64,000 bases of DNA from contig JADNRZ010000025.1 in NCBI GenBank assembly GCA_015501605.1, positions 62,001 through 126,000 on the forward strand, in the 5' to 3' direction. A program made the translations under genes and the position numbers. Of the stretch, positions 10,771-22,494 are shown piece by piece. Positions within the stretch are counted from its first letter, which is position 1. Each line of letters starts with the position of its first letter. The stretch is from Panaeolus papilionaceus (lineage: Eukaryota; Basidiomycota; Agaricomycetes; Agaricales). The notes under the pieces were generated by a model. That model was not told where the DNA came from. It made no database searches and saw only the letters and a list, made by a program, of their open reading frames with translations.

Positions 10771-12222
10771 ATGAATATCGACCCCGCTAATTACCCATAT
10801 TTGGATATCGATGGCCCTATCACTGTGCAACTTGTTAAACCGAGTTATCTGGACGAAGTCTATCCGTTATTGTACGAATGCCGCTCTTCCTCTCCACGAG
10901 CTCTAAGCCTGACAGACATGATCAATGCTAACACAGAATTGTGGGCCCGACTGGAGCAGGAAAGAGCACTGTAAGCGGCAAACAAATACGACATTTCCAC
11001 TTCTACTGAACAATGTATCCATCATCATCGCACAGTTCATTGAGGCACTCGCACAAGACCCTTCCCTCCGTATTTCCAGTAATAAATTGGAGGGATTCAC
11101 GCAAACTGTCAACACCTACACCCTCATGAACGTCAAGCGTTATGCACAACAGATATGGCTTGTTGATGTACCTGGCTTCGCCGACACGCGGATTTCAATG
11201 ACGAATATCGTCTCCATGCTGAAAGAATGGATGCAAGAGACTGGGTGAGTGCATGTGGATGCCTGCGCCTTGTATATATCCTCATCATAGGCACCAGAGC
11301 CGGAGACCTCGGTCACATATTATATTTCACTCCCATTCATAGTGTGCGGCTGCCTGGCAGCCACAGAGAGGTGCTTCGTACATTTCAAGCGCTCACAGGT
11401 GCCAAGACAGCAGGCAGTATCACTATTGTAACTTCTATGTGGGACAATCTTTGGGGAGATTCAGCAACACAAAGGGCAGAAAGCAACTTTAACCAGCTTC
11501 AGGACACTGTTTGGAAGGTATGAGGTTTGGCTTATTCTCTGTTTTATGCAAACTCTCATCTGTGTATTTAGGAGTTCGTTGATGATGGGGCTCAGATTGT
11601 CAAGTTTTTCAACACACAAGAATCCGCATTGTCTGTTCTCAATACTGCCTTCAGATCAAGAGCAGGGAGATACTTTAGTCTTGAACTCCAATTAAGGGGA
11701 CAGCACCAGCTCAAATCCGCTCCGTTTGCCAACCATCTCGTCAATGATCTCCAAAGCCGAATCCAGAACCTCCAGATCGAACTAGCCAGTACCAAAAGGG
11801 ACTTGAAAGGCGCATCTGAGCAAGGTGACAAGCTCCTCACATCGACTCTTGACCCCAAGCTGAAGGAGACAGAGATCCTTCTCGCAAAATTCAAGAAGGA
11901 ACTCTATGACAACTTTGGTATTGTCTCACCACCGTTGCCTGAGGTTCCCTCTGCCATCGATGGGCCTTCTAACACCGACATTCCCATTGTGAGTTCTCAG
12001 CCATCCGAAGCCGTTGTCATCCATCTGTCCCCCGCAGCTGAGCTGGAAACGACTCTACAGCCATTGCTCCCTACCGAAAGCCCTGGTTCTCCATCGAACC
12101 AACCTCGTGCCATTATTTCTGCCGCTGCCGATCCTATCGTACCAAAGCGACAGCTTATCACTCGTGTCATCAGCTCGGTAAAGTTTTGGGGTGACGCTGT
12201 GGCAGACCGTCCCGATGCTTGA
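10771..12222 (+). CDS. P-loop GTPase-like protein, copy 1 (intact)
   Basis: Exons 10771-10871, 10937-10970, 11036-11244, 11298-11517 and 11572-12222 give 404 aa, fully in phase. The second exon is only 34 nt and carries the P-loop. G1 is GPTGAGKST (37-45), joined to FIEALAQ across an intron; a possible switch I Thr is in EGFTQTVNTY; G3 is DVPGFADT (89-96). The G4 position has TSMWD (160-164) rather than NKxD, which recalls AIG1/Toc34-like and related fungal G-domain proteins. Residues 246-305 are a predicted coiled coil (SRIQNLQIEL...KLKETEILLAKFKKEL). The tail is Pro/Ser/Thr-rich and ends with a conserved basic segment. No membrane segment is clear. It follows ABC copy 1 by about 1 kb in the same direction. 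The biological role is unknown. Confidence 0.8.
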
Positions 12223-12825
12223 CCTCTGGGATCGTTCCCTGCTTCCTCTGCGAAATGCATAGTTGATAAGTACTCAAATTTGGCCGATTTGTACTTCTGT
12301 TTCAATACATCTATATAGTTCAGAGTAAAATTCATCATTTTCTGCTTATGTATGTATCTTCCTTTTTGATGCACCAGTGCATGGTTTCTGCTTGTTTTCG
12401 CTCTTTGTTTTGATGCCCTGTACTTTCCATGAGTCCATGAATAGACTCCATGGACTGGCTTTGTTATATGCACACTGTTCGGTCAATCAGGTTAAATCAG
12501 ATCATATGTGACACCTGGTGAGTGAAATCATTGAACAAAGTAGATTTGCCGCTGCGATGCTGAACCATAAAGGGGTCGTGGTTGATAAGAATTATAACGC
12601 GTCCATTCTTCAACTCTTCAGCTTTATCTCATAGCTCGTGAAGTGATTGTACAATCGTCTCATTCTTTCTTCTCTTGGTTTACGACCATTTCCTCCATTT
12701 CCTCTTAATTCTTCTTTCACATCACCGTCTGAACGGTTCCCTGCGTTAAGCATTACATCTATCCACGTCTTAAACTCTCATTTTAAACCTATTCACACCA
12801 AACTCTGGGACATTCATAAATACTA
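12223..12825. other. 3' region of GTPase copy 1
   Basis: Noncoding. It is homologous to the sequence after the other GTPase copies (for example 18336-18960, 24726-25263, 44804-45240), including the block around GGTTAAATCAGATCATAT at 12490. The stretch at about 12715-12765 is one of the paralogous empty sites for the large CACTA element at 25264. Confidence 0.55.
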
Positions 12826-14640
12826 GGACTAGCATTTACTACCACACCCCACTCCTCCCACTCGAAGTGGTGGCCCGCATATTCGGATATCTGACAGCCC
12901 GTTCCCAGTCTTCCTCGCCCTCCACAAGTACCACAGATGATGCCCCCTATGCTTAAACCCTCTTTTCTTGCGCCCTAACCTGTCAATCCTACCAGCCAAT
13001 CGCCAAATCTCATGTCTATAAATCCCATACTGTCGCTTCATCTACCAGAGTAGAAGGGCTGCCTCATCGAGCATGCTCTTTGTATTATTTTTGTTATTAG
13101 GCATTCGAGTCATTTTCTCGTTGTTCATGTAACTTTCGTTTCTATATGTGATTTCGTATGTATTCAACGTGTATCTGTGCTGAGCATTTCTATTGTCTGT
13201 CCTCGATTTATGAATGCAGCCAATGGCTTCGTTATTTCATCGGAAAATCCTACTGGTAAGCGAGTGGTCACAGTATCTGATGAAAGACGCGCTATAGTGA
13301 TTTCCTGGTATATGTCACTGGTATCAAGGACAATTGAATCATGATCGAATTGACTCCGAGTCTAGGATAACCGGCGATGTATTCGTTGAACATCAATTTG
13401 CCTCCGAACGGTAATCATTTCATGCAGGTATATGTACAGGTGCCGGCCTCAGAGGGTATCTAAACTGTGATTAGAAGACGGAAAAATCCCATTACCCTAG
13501 AGTACTGGAGCTTAGAATGTATGTCAGTACTTCACAATGAAGTTCATAGCACGACTTCCAATGCAGTCGCCGGAGGGGTTGTGGTTCTTGTTGTAAACAA
13601 CACAGCAGAGCTCTCCAGCAGGGTTCTTCTGACTGGAGAGAGTTTCCGACTTTCAGCTGGTATCTCTTTACGCGTTAGAGCACCTCACCCCTGTATATAA
13701 TGGAAGGAAATGCGGAAGGGGTAATTTACCTCCGGGAAGGAGCCGACCGACGCGAGTGGTGTTGTCAACCCAGGTCAACAAGAATCAATTTTTAGATGGT
13801 CAAGTGCACGAGACACGATCCATAGGTAGGAAGATAGGTATCACCAGGCACTAAAAATACCCAGAGGAAAGCTCACGATCAGGAGTGAACGGGATCTCGT
13901 CGATTTTGATGCTGTAGTCCATCAGATGGATTATTGGACGGGTGATATCTCATCCACTGGCACGAAAACCAATGCTTCATAATACGCAAGTGGAAAAGAG
14001 CCATTTTCTGTCGAAGTCTGGCGTTACATCCTCAATTTATAATTTCAATGAAATCCTATTGAACTAGAACCAAAAACGACAGAATAACTGGCTATGCTCT
14101 GGGAAGACGTTAGGGGGCGATGAGAAGAGCTTACAAGAATCGAGGGCTCTGGCAGAAATAAACCGAAATAAATTGATCAAAAATCCAGTTTACTTTATAC
14201 TTTATTAAATATCGCTTTCTTATTATCTTTCCGATAGTCTTCGTTCATGAGCCAGAGGAACTATGAACAGGGATTGAAAATGGTGTGTCATCGAAATAGG
14301 GTTCAAGCGGAGATTGAAATGGGCCAAGCAACATCCAACTCGCCTTTGTCCCACTTTCCCTGTCTTTGTGCTCACACATCACCTCGCCGTTACAGCGTCT
14401 TCCTGTTCTCCTTGTCTCACTCGCCGCATAAATTGACTTCTGTTCGTTATTGTATTTTTTTTTTTCATATTTATAAGGCATGACGTGTTGCCTGCTTTGG
14501 GGTTGTCGTAGTGAACGGTGACTTGCGGTTGGACTGGTCATTTTGAGGCGCGTTCTCGGTCCGTTTTCTTTGCTTTCATTATTTCTTCTGGTGTTCTCAA
14601 GAATTCGATAAAGTTCTCACTTTTTGAACCTGTCTCTTGT
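12770..14640. repeat. Segmental duplication, copy A (partner 37240-39122)
   Basis: This 1.9-kb stretch aligns colinearly with 37240-39122, from ACTCTCATTTTAAACC to AATTCGATAAAGTTCTCA. It contains an F-box-like remnant at the start, a block around GGCCTCAGAGGGTATC, a minus-strand remnant (see 37945-38226 in the partner) and the upstream region of the next ABC copy. The partner ends where the CTCAGCTGAGG-repeat DNA begins. Confidence 0.75.
12826..13050 (+). pseudogene. F-box-like gene remnant, copy A
   Basis: Reads YHTPLLPLEVVARIFGYL, then a Ser/Thr-rich insert, an in-frame TAG at about 12955, and TLFSCALTCQSYQPIAKSHV. The pattern L-P-L-E-V-V-x-R-I-F-x-Y-L ... L-x-x-C-A-L-x-C-x-x-Y matches the Agaricomycete F-box-like motif, whose proteins usually act as substrate adaptors of SCF ubiquitin ligases. 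Only the first about 70 residues remain and a stop lies inside, so this is a fragment. Confidence 0.45.
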
Positions 14641-15235
14641 CAAAGTTGGCACTCCACTTGAACAGGTTGGACAACCAGCTGGTGTTCGCTCAGATTCGTC
14701 GGGTTCTGAGAGACGACATTGCGAGCAGGGATGCGAGACTGGCACTATTCACCTCATTAGTCGTTCTTCGAGTTTTTCGCCTTCCTATACATTCTACTCG
14801 CTCTAATTCCGTCCCCCACCGTTGTTGTGGATGATTATCTATCCTCATCAATGGCAGAGGAACATCTCGTTGACTTCATTGCTGGCTCATCGCCGCTCAC
14901 TGTCTTTCCGTGTGTGTATGGCATCCACTGGTATCGTTTCCCCACCATACTTTCATTGTCTTTTCAGCAGTGATGATCACGCCCACCTTTTTTTCCTTCT
15001 TCCTTTCCGTCCTTGATTCTGTGATACATATATGCTAGGGTTTCAGCTCTGTCTCATTTGGGGACTTGTTGGATTCATCTGTGTTACTTGTTACTCTCGG
15101 ACTCAAATATCACTAGTCTTTCCCCTTTCCGTCCTCCTCTTCGTCTTTTAGAGTCTCATTCGTCGTTCTCTCTGGTTCCATGGCGCGGGTGTTGCTAGGT
15201 GTCAAACATTTGATGCATGCATCAAATTCGTGAAT
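14641..15235. other. Decayed 5' part of ABC unit 2
   Basis: The beginning resembles the sequence before ABC copy 1 (GTCAAAGTTGGCACT against 7788), but no leader exon with a usable frame can be traced. Short open frames here have no features. I see nothing else. Confidence 0.35.
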
Positions 15236-16538
15236 ACTGCGGCACATTTCTCAATGAACTCGCGTTATTGCAGTGACGCACATGAGGATCTATCTCCTGC
15301 CCCGTTTGTTGTCTTTCATTCTATTAGGTGTCCGTTGGTTTTGTACCAAGATATCACGACTGCACATTACGTCGACCCTCACATTGAACGGTATTTTTTG
15401 TTAAGCCACAACAACCAAAACTCTAATAACGCATTTACCCAGATATAACTCGCGATCTGAAACCACATCGCGATGACAATCGAATCCTCTCCGAAAACAT
15501 GACATTCTCCACTTTCGCCCTATCCTCCCTTTCAAATCGTGCTCGTATTTCGCCTGGCGCGCTGCACCAGAGGGCTGCGCTTCATAAAATCCACGCTCAT
15601 CCACATCCTCTCCCGTTTATACGATTCTGCCTTTGGCGAAGTATGCATCGATGGACGCCCATCTTCGTCGCACAGAGTCGGAGACCGGCATAACGCCACC
15701 ACTATGCCCTCCCAAAGAAACTCCCTCTACAGCGTTCACACCCGCGGAAACCATCGGTATCGGGTTCACTGAACGCTATCCGACATGAAAGGGGCCGTGT
15801 AGTGGATGTGATCAGGAAGTTGGACGATAGGCAGGAGAGGTGGCTGGATCCGATGCAAGAGTCGTTTAGTGTGGATCTGTCTAATGACAAGCAGCATCCC
15901 CTAGCGAAGGAGCTGGAGGGGTTGAGGAAGACGATCGATGTGAGTGGAGGCGAGAAGCAGAAGCTCGTTGCGTGAGTTTCTTTAATCCTTTTTGATTTCT
16001 TTCGTACTTCTTCCCCTCCCCACCTCCGTCGCTTCGCTCATTTCTTTACACCACTTTGACGATTCACGAATACTAGCGATCATCTCACAGTGCGCATACT
16101 TTCATGCGTTTCCACTCCAACCTCATCAAATTCGTCGCCAGGGACGAGCCAAGTTCGGCGCTGGACGCAGAGGCGGAGGTACGACTGTTCCGCATTTCCG
16201 AAGACTCGTTAAAGCAAGAGAGGGAAAAACTATGGTATTCGTAACGCATCGATTTGGAGGGATGGTCAAGGAGGCCGATTTAGTAGTGTCAGTGTCTTGC
16301 CTTTTTTGCGCTGTCTTTTTGCTTGTCCTCCTCCCTTTATTCTTATAACTTGATTTCGCTGCTTCATTCCCTCATACCTCGTTTTTTACTCTCTAATCAA
16401 ACATGATTCTAAATTCAATACTGATTGTCGATTATCAAAAGGTCCATGAAAGACGGCGAGTCTGCCAGGTTATATGACATTTCGGCGAATGCATTCGCTC
16501 CTGGTGGGGGCGTTGGCGAGGGTGTTGCAAGTGCGTAG
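15236..16538 (+). pseudogene. ABC half-transporter-like pseudogene, copy 2
   Basis: Strongly decayed. Traceable parts are the exon corresponding to ESNDAF (about 15240-15290), scraps of the nucleotide-binding domain, then MQESFSVDLSNDKQHP, the signature VSGGEKQKLVA (15939-15975), Walker B/D-loop-like DEPSSALDAEAE, the H-loop VTHRFGGMV and a C-terminal end at TAG 16536. Walker A is unreadable, the membrane region is mostly missing and frames are broken many times. The last exon lost the part encoding the TIADIGTHEELM-like segment. Confidence 0.7.
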
Positions 16539-16960
16539 GCGGTGCACATACCAGGGAACGTGGGGAGGGAGGTTAAACCCAATCAATGTCAAGTACGCGT
16601 GATATGGACATTATTGAATTTGATTCGATTAGAGATGAGATGTCCTTTATATATGATTAATGAATGAAACATCTAATGGAGTTGAATTAACTTCTATCAC
16701 CGTCGATATTTATAGCGGTCTTCGAGTGACGATAAAACAACTTCAGTTTTGCCGGTCATATTGATGATCGAGATAACTGCAATCTTCCACACTGAACCCT
16801 TCATGTGACTTGCTTGCTGAATCGACGAGGCAAGCTGACGATTCTTCGGTTGTTCCGACTGCAATTTTGCTGCGCTTGTGTCGCTTCCTCTTCTGCACTC
16901 ATCATCCATTTTCTAAATCACAATCAGATCGCCACAATCGTCACCCTTTTCTCCAACATC

Positions 16961-18335
16961 ATGGATATTGACCCCGCTGATACCCAAACTTGAACATCGA
17001 TAGCCCTATCTCTGCAAATCTTGTCACACCAGATAATGTACGCGTGAACGGTCTGTTATTGTACGAAAGCCACTCTTCCTCTCCACTAGCACTGAGCCTA
17101 ACAGCTGTGATCAATGCTATTGTAGAATTGCGGGGCCCACTGGAGCCGGGAAGAGCACAGTAAGCGGGAAACAAATATGACATTTCCACTTCTACTGTCG
17201 CTGGACAACGTATGCGTCATCGTTCCACAGTTCATTGAGGCACTTGCACAAGACCCTTCGCTCCGAATTTCCAGTAATAAATTAGAGGGATTCACACAAA
17301 CAGTCAACACCTATAGCCTGATGAATATCAATCGTTTGGGGAATCAGATATCGCTTGTTGATGTACCTGGCTTCGCCGACACCAAAATTTCAATGACGAA
17401 TATTGTCTCCATGTTGAAAGAATGGATGCGAGAGTCTGGGTCAGTACACATGGATCCTTGCGCCTTGTATCTATTCTCACCATGGGCACCAGATCCCGAG
17501 AGCTCGGGTGCTAAGACAGCAGGCAACATGACTATTGTAACTTCTATGTGGGACAATCTTTGGGGAGATTCAGCAAAGGAAAGGGCAGAAAGCAATTTCA
17601 ACCAGCTTCGGGATACTTTTTGGAAGGTATGACGTTCGGCCTGATGGCCCTTTTTGTGTAAACTCTGATACATGCATTTAGGAGTTCATTGATGAAGGTG
17701 CTCAGATTGTCAAGTTCCACAACACTCACGCATCTGCACTGTCTGTTCTCAATGCTGCCTTCAGAGGCATGGTGGGCGTTAAATTTGATATCGAAATCCA
17801 ATTCCAGGGCGAGAAACAGCTCATATCCGCTCCGTTTGCCAACCATCTCATGGAAGACCTCCAAACCTGAATCCAGACCCTCGAGATAGAACTAGCCAGT
17901 ACCCAAATGAACCTGAAGGGTGCATCAGAACGAGGCGACGACCTGCTCACATCAGCTCTCATTCCCAAGCTGAAGGACACAGAGATGCTTCTTGCAAAGT
18001 TTAAAAAGGAACTTTATGACAACTTTGGGCTTGTCTCACTGCTGTTACCCGACGTCACCTCTACCATCGACACTCCTGTCGTGACTTCTCAGCTGTCCCA
18101 AACGGCCGTAACCTACGCCGCACCTTCGTCATCCCCTCCGTCCCATGCAGCTGCGCCGGAGACCACTCACCAGCCATTGCTCCCCACGCCAACCCCTCAT
18201 TTTCCATCCAACCAACCTGAGACCCATGTTTCTGCCATCTCTGATCCCATCCGACCGAGGCAGCGGCTTATCGCCCGTGTAATCAGTTCGGTGAAGTGTT
18301 GGGGTGGCGCTGTGGCAGACCGTCATGACACTTGA
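16961..18335 (+). pseudogene. P-loop GTPase-like pseudogene, copy 2
   Basis: Homologous to the intact copies, with three independent lesions. (1) Exon 1 (16961-17060) is 100 nt instead of 101: GAT ACC replaces GAT TAC, leading to a stop at codon 11. (2) In exon 4 about 100 bp encoding the HILYFTPIHSVRLPGSHREV region are deleted, so GAGCTCGG at 17500 joins directly to GTGCTAAGACAGC. (3) CTC CAA ACC TGA near 17868 gives a nonsense codon where other copies have CGA. The P-loop exon (17126-17159) still encodes GPTGAGKST. The Pro-rich tail remains open to 18335. Confidence 0.85.
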
Positions 18336-19756
18336 CCTCTGGGATGGTTCCCTGCTTCGGGCGCAATTCGCCAAGTTCTTAGTTAATACCTACTCTATGA
18401 TCTCGAATTTATATTTCTGTTTGAATTCATCTATCTAGTTCAGAGTAAAGTTCCTCATTTTTTGCTTGTCTTTGTAACTTTCTTCTCGAGGCCCCATTGC
18501 ATGGTTTCTTGTTGTCTCTGCCCATCGTTTTCACGCCCCGTACTCTCCATGAGTTCATGAATACACCCAATACGCTGGCTTTGTTATATGCATGCCGTTG
18601 GGTCAATGAGGTTAAATCAGATCATATATGACTCAGGATTAGTGACATCGTTGAACAAGTATAGTTGCCGCTGCGATGGTGATGGTGTCTTGGACAATTG
18701 GTTGTCACGCTCGACTCGTCATAAGCCGTACTCAGGCGAGTCGACAATAAGTAAAGGGGTTATTGTGGATCTAAATTGTAGTGTGCGCCTTCTTTGGTTT
18801 AATTTCATTAATGAAAGCGAGATGTTGTCATAGCTTCTTACAAGTCGCGTTTTGGTGTTTAAATCGACGCATTTGATCCTCTCTTACTTTCACAACGTTT
18901 TCCTTCTATTTCTACTGCATTTTATTTCTCATCGCCATCTGGGCTGCTCATGCGTTGAGGGCAACATCTATCCACGTCCTTTCATATCCCAGATTCTAGT
19001 CTGAAACCTATTCATACCAGCTATTCCACATGGATTAATTCGCGTTCAAATAGCTCTGAACGAAAATGACAGAAACAAATACCGAACGAGTGCGAAATGT
19101 GCTCCCGGAAGGGTGGGTTGAGTGAAGTTGGGGGACTGCACGAACAACGAGGGTTCCGGCAGAAATAAATTGACGTAAAATGGACGAACATCTAATTTAT
19201 TTATACTTCATCATCATATCCCTTCTTTATCCTCGTCCCAATTCTTCGTTTTCTGAGATGATCAGGAACTGGGAGATTGAATGAAATGACGTGTTATGGA
19301 AATAGGGTTCGAGCGGAGATTGAAATTATGAAATCAACTTCCAGGTCACCTGTTTCCCTGTTTCCCTGTTTCCCCTTTGTTGTGCTCACATCATCTTGCT
19401 GGGCGGGACATTCAGCGGCGCGTTCTCTGCACAATCTCTCTTGCAAGTTATCACTGTCTTTCGCGTCTCTTGTAACAGTCAGTACTTAAATTAGACCAGG
19501 TGGAACGCTGACGCGCATCCGCTCTCGTGCAGAGACGACAGTAATAACCTTCACAGTACTACCTATCTGGAGTCATGAATCCGTCGATCGCGTGGCCCTC
19601 CTGCACCTATATACATTCCTTTTCATTTGTTACTCCAGAGGTGGCGATGATGGGATGTGGGGCTATAAATGTTTCATCATTGTCGCGCTCCATCTTTCTT
19701 GCGCTCTCTCTCTCCTTCTCTGCTCGCTTTCTGGTTCCCTCTTTACAGTGATAGCG
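18336..19756. other. Junction between units 2 and 3
   Basis: No gene. It holds the conserved GTPase 3' region (18336-18960), then a shortened junction that lacks the F-box-like remnant, then the upstream region of ABC copy 3. A TATAAAT at 19674-19680 lies 83 bases before the former start codon of copy 3. The segment at about 18930-18975 is a paralogous empty site for the 11.7-kb element. Confidence 0.5.
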
Positions 19757-22065
19757 ATAACGGGAAACACTGACTTCTATGAAGCCTACCAAAGGAGATC
19801 CCACCTCACCCGAGAAACTCGCTGAGCGCGACATCACCATCTCCACGCACTCTCTCGAGGTCTGCCGGCTCAAAGTTGCCCACTCCAAACAAGCATTCTA
19901 CATGAACCACTACCGCGACTTCTCCCAATCATACCCGCTCTTCATCACGCTCACGAAGGACGTTTACCAGGTCTCCCCCCGACTCTTCATGTTTTACATC
20001 TTTACTCAAGTGTGGGGCGCCGTCGAAGAAGCGGTGATGATGCAGCTGAGCAGTGTGTTGCGGGCGGTGGAGAATGGGCTGAAGAGGGGGAAACCGGACG
20101 TCTGGGGCATTGCGAGCGTGGTCGTGATGAGATTAAGGTGTGTGCTCTTCGTCGCGTTTATGGGGTGGGACGGGTGCGAATGCCTCATTTATGCGTCGGT
20201 TCTGTGATTACTGACTTGTAATCGCAGAAAACTCGTGTTAACAGAGCTGCGCACGAGAGTAACGACGCATTTCAATAAGTATATCATGCTTGGTATGTCA
20301 TCTTTCATTTTATCTGGAGCCTCTCTTGATCCATTACCAAAATAGCACGATTGCGCGTCGACCTCCCCACGTCCCAAGGTATCCGTTCTTTATCACATCT
20401 CACATTTATCAACCCCTGATCAACCATTTATAGACATAACCTCCTAATCCGAAGTGACGCCCAATAACACCTGGCAATCGCTTTTTTCTGCCCCGTTCTG
20501 GCCTCACTCCCGCCGATCCTGTTCATATTCCACGTCTCCCGCACCACTGGCGTGCCGATCTTTGCCATTGGCTGCATCCTGAGGCCGGTTGTGGGGTTAT
20601 GGGATATGACGGAACCGAAACGCCTTTCCGAGACATGACGCTCAAATCCCTCGGCGATCTCCCCATGGTCTACTATGCCCTCCTCAGCATTCTTCGCCCA
20701 TCACTCTTCTCCCTAAGCTCGCTAGCTATCCTTCAACAGAGCTCAGCGTGGCTGGGGTACTCCCTTGGTACCGTATTTCAGAGCAGTGAGACGTTCAGGC
20801 AGGCAGTGATGAGCGTGAGGAAGTTATATGAGGCGGGGATTCTGGTTAATAAGTTGAGCGATGGCGTGGTTGCCTATTATGTGCCCAACGATGAGAAAGC
20901 AGGAAAAGGTATGGGATTCGAGTTGATGTGAGTTTCTCGTTCATCCCATTTCTTTTATTTGGTTCATCGGTACTGACGCGGCACTACCATAGGAACATTG
21001 CGTTCATCTACCCAGGCTCCCAATCCAAACAAAACGCGCTCTCCGATATCTCCCTCTCCATCAAGCCCAACCAACTCGTCGTGATCGTCGGCACCAACGG
21101 ATCGAGCAAATCCACGCTTATCCGTATTTTCTCTCGTTTATACCGACCCTACCTCCGGTGAAGTTTGCACAGACGGACGTGCGTCCTCGTCATACGGACT
21201 CGGAGACCTGCACAAGGCCACCGCCATCCTCTCACAAGATAACTTGCCGTACCCACTCACACTCGCTGAGAACATCGGGATAGGGTTCCCTGAGCGCTCC
21301 TCTGATATGAACTTGATCAGACAGGCGGAGGAGGGCGGCGCGGTTGATGTTATCAAGAAGTTAGAGGACGGGTACGAGACGCGGTTGAATCCTATGCAAG
21401 AGTCGTTTAGTGTCAATCTCTATAACGATAAGCAGCATCCGCTTGCGAAGGAGCTGGAGGGGTTGAGGAAGACGGTCGACGTGAGTGGAGGCGAGAAGCA
21501 GAGTTGGTTGCGTGAGTCATGCTTTCTGTCTTTTTCAATGCGTTGTCGTGGTACTGATGTTTTCTGTTACCTTCCCAGCGCGCGTACTTTCATGCGCTTC
21601 CACTCCAACCTCATCAAATTCGTCGCCGTGGACGAACCCAGCTCGGCGCTAGATGCAGAGGCGGAGCTGCGACTGTTCCAAAGACTCGTAAAAGCGAGAG
21701 AGGGGAAAACGATGGTATCCGTAACGCACCGTTTTGGTGGACTGGTCAAGGAAGCCAATTTAGTAGTGTGAGTGCTTTCTCCTTTTCACGCCGTCTTTTG
21801 CTTGTCCTGGTCCCTCTGTTCCTATTACTTGACTTCGCTCCTTCATTCCCTCATACTTTCGATTATCACCCTCTAATTCAACATGAGAATAAACTCAATA
21901 CTGACCGTCGACGATCAACAGGTGCATGAAGGACGGTACAATAGCCGACATAGGCACGCACGAGGAGTTGATGAAGAATACGGCGAGTACGCCAAGTTGT
22001 ATAATATTCAGGCTAATGCGTTCGCGCATGGCGGGCGCGTGGGTGAAGGTGTTGCGAGTGCATAG
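19757..22065 (+). pseudogene. ABC half-transporter-like pseudogene, copy 3
   Basis: The former start codon at 19757 is ATA; an in-frame ATG remains at 19779. The membrane part is well preserved (LAERDITISTHS, KQAFYMNHYRDFSQSYPLFI, FRDMTLKSLGDLPMVYYALL). The nucleotide-binding domain follows an intron: PGSQSKQNALSDISLSI, a Walker A changed to GTNGSSKST (Gly to Ser), AILSQDN (Q-loop), LTLAENIGIGFPERSSD, VSGGEK, Walker B with DEPSSALDAEAE, VTHRFGGLVKEA and an end at TAG 22063. Lesions: TAA in the small exon near 20275, loss of most of the exon that follows, a frameshift at about 21145 (RLYRPYLR-stop) and one base lost in the signature (GEKQSWLRE at 21493-21515). Confidence 0.8.
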
Positions 22066-22494
22066 GCTATGGGTACACCAAGAAACATGGGGAAAGGAGA
22101 CGAATACCAATTCAACGTTAAGTATGCGTGATATGGACACTGTTGAATTTGATTTCGATTAGAGATCAATTGTATGTAGATTATACATGATTAATGAATG
22201 AAACATGTAATCGAATTGAATGAACTTCTATCACCGGCGATGTTTATGTCCGTTCTCGAATGACGATAAAACGGGCTTCAGTTTCGCCGGTCGTCTTGAT
22301 CGAAATAACCGCAAACTTCCAGGCTGAAGCTTTCATGTGACTTGCCATGCTAAATCCACGAGGCAAGTCGACGCCACCTCAGGATGTTCAGAATGCAACT
22401 TTGCTGCGATTGTGCCACTTTCTCTTCAGCACTCATCGCGCTTCTTCTAAAGCACAATCCTATCCCCACTATCATCACTGCTTTATCCAACATT

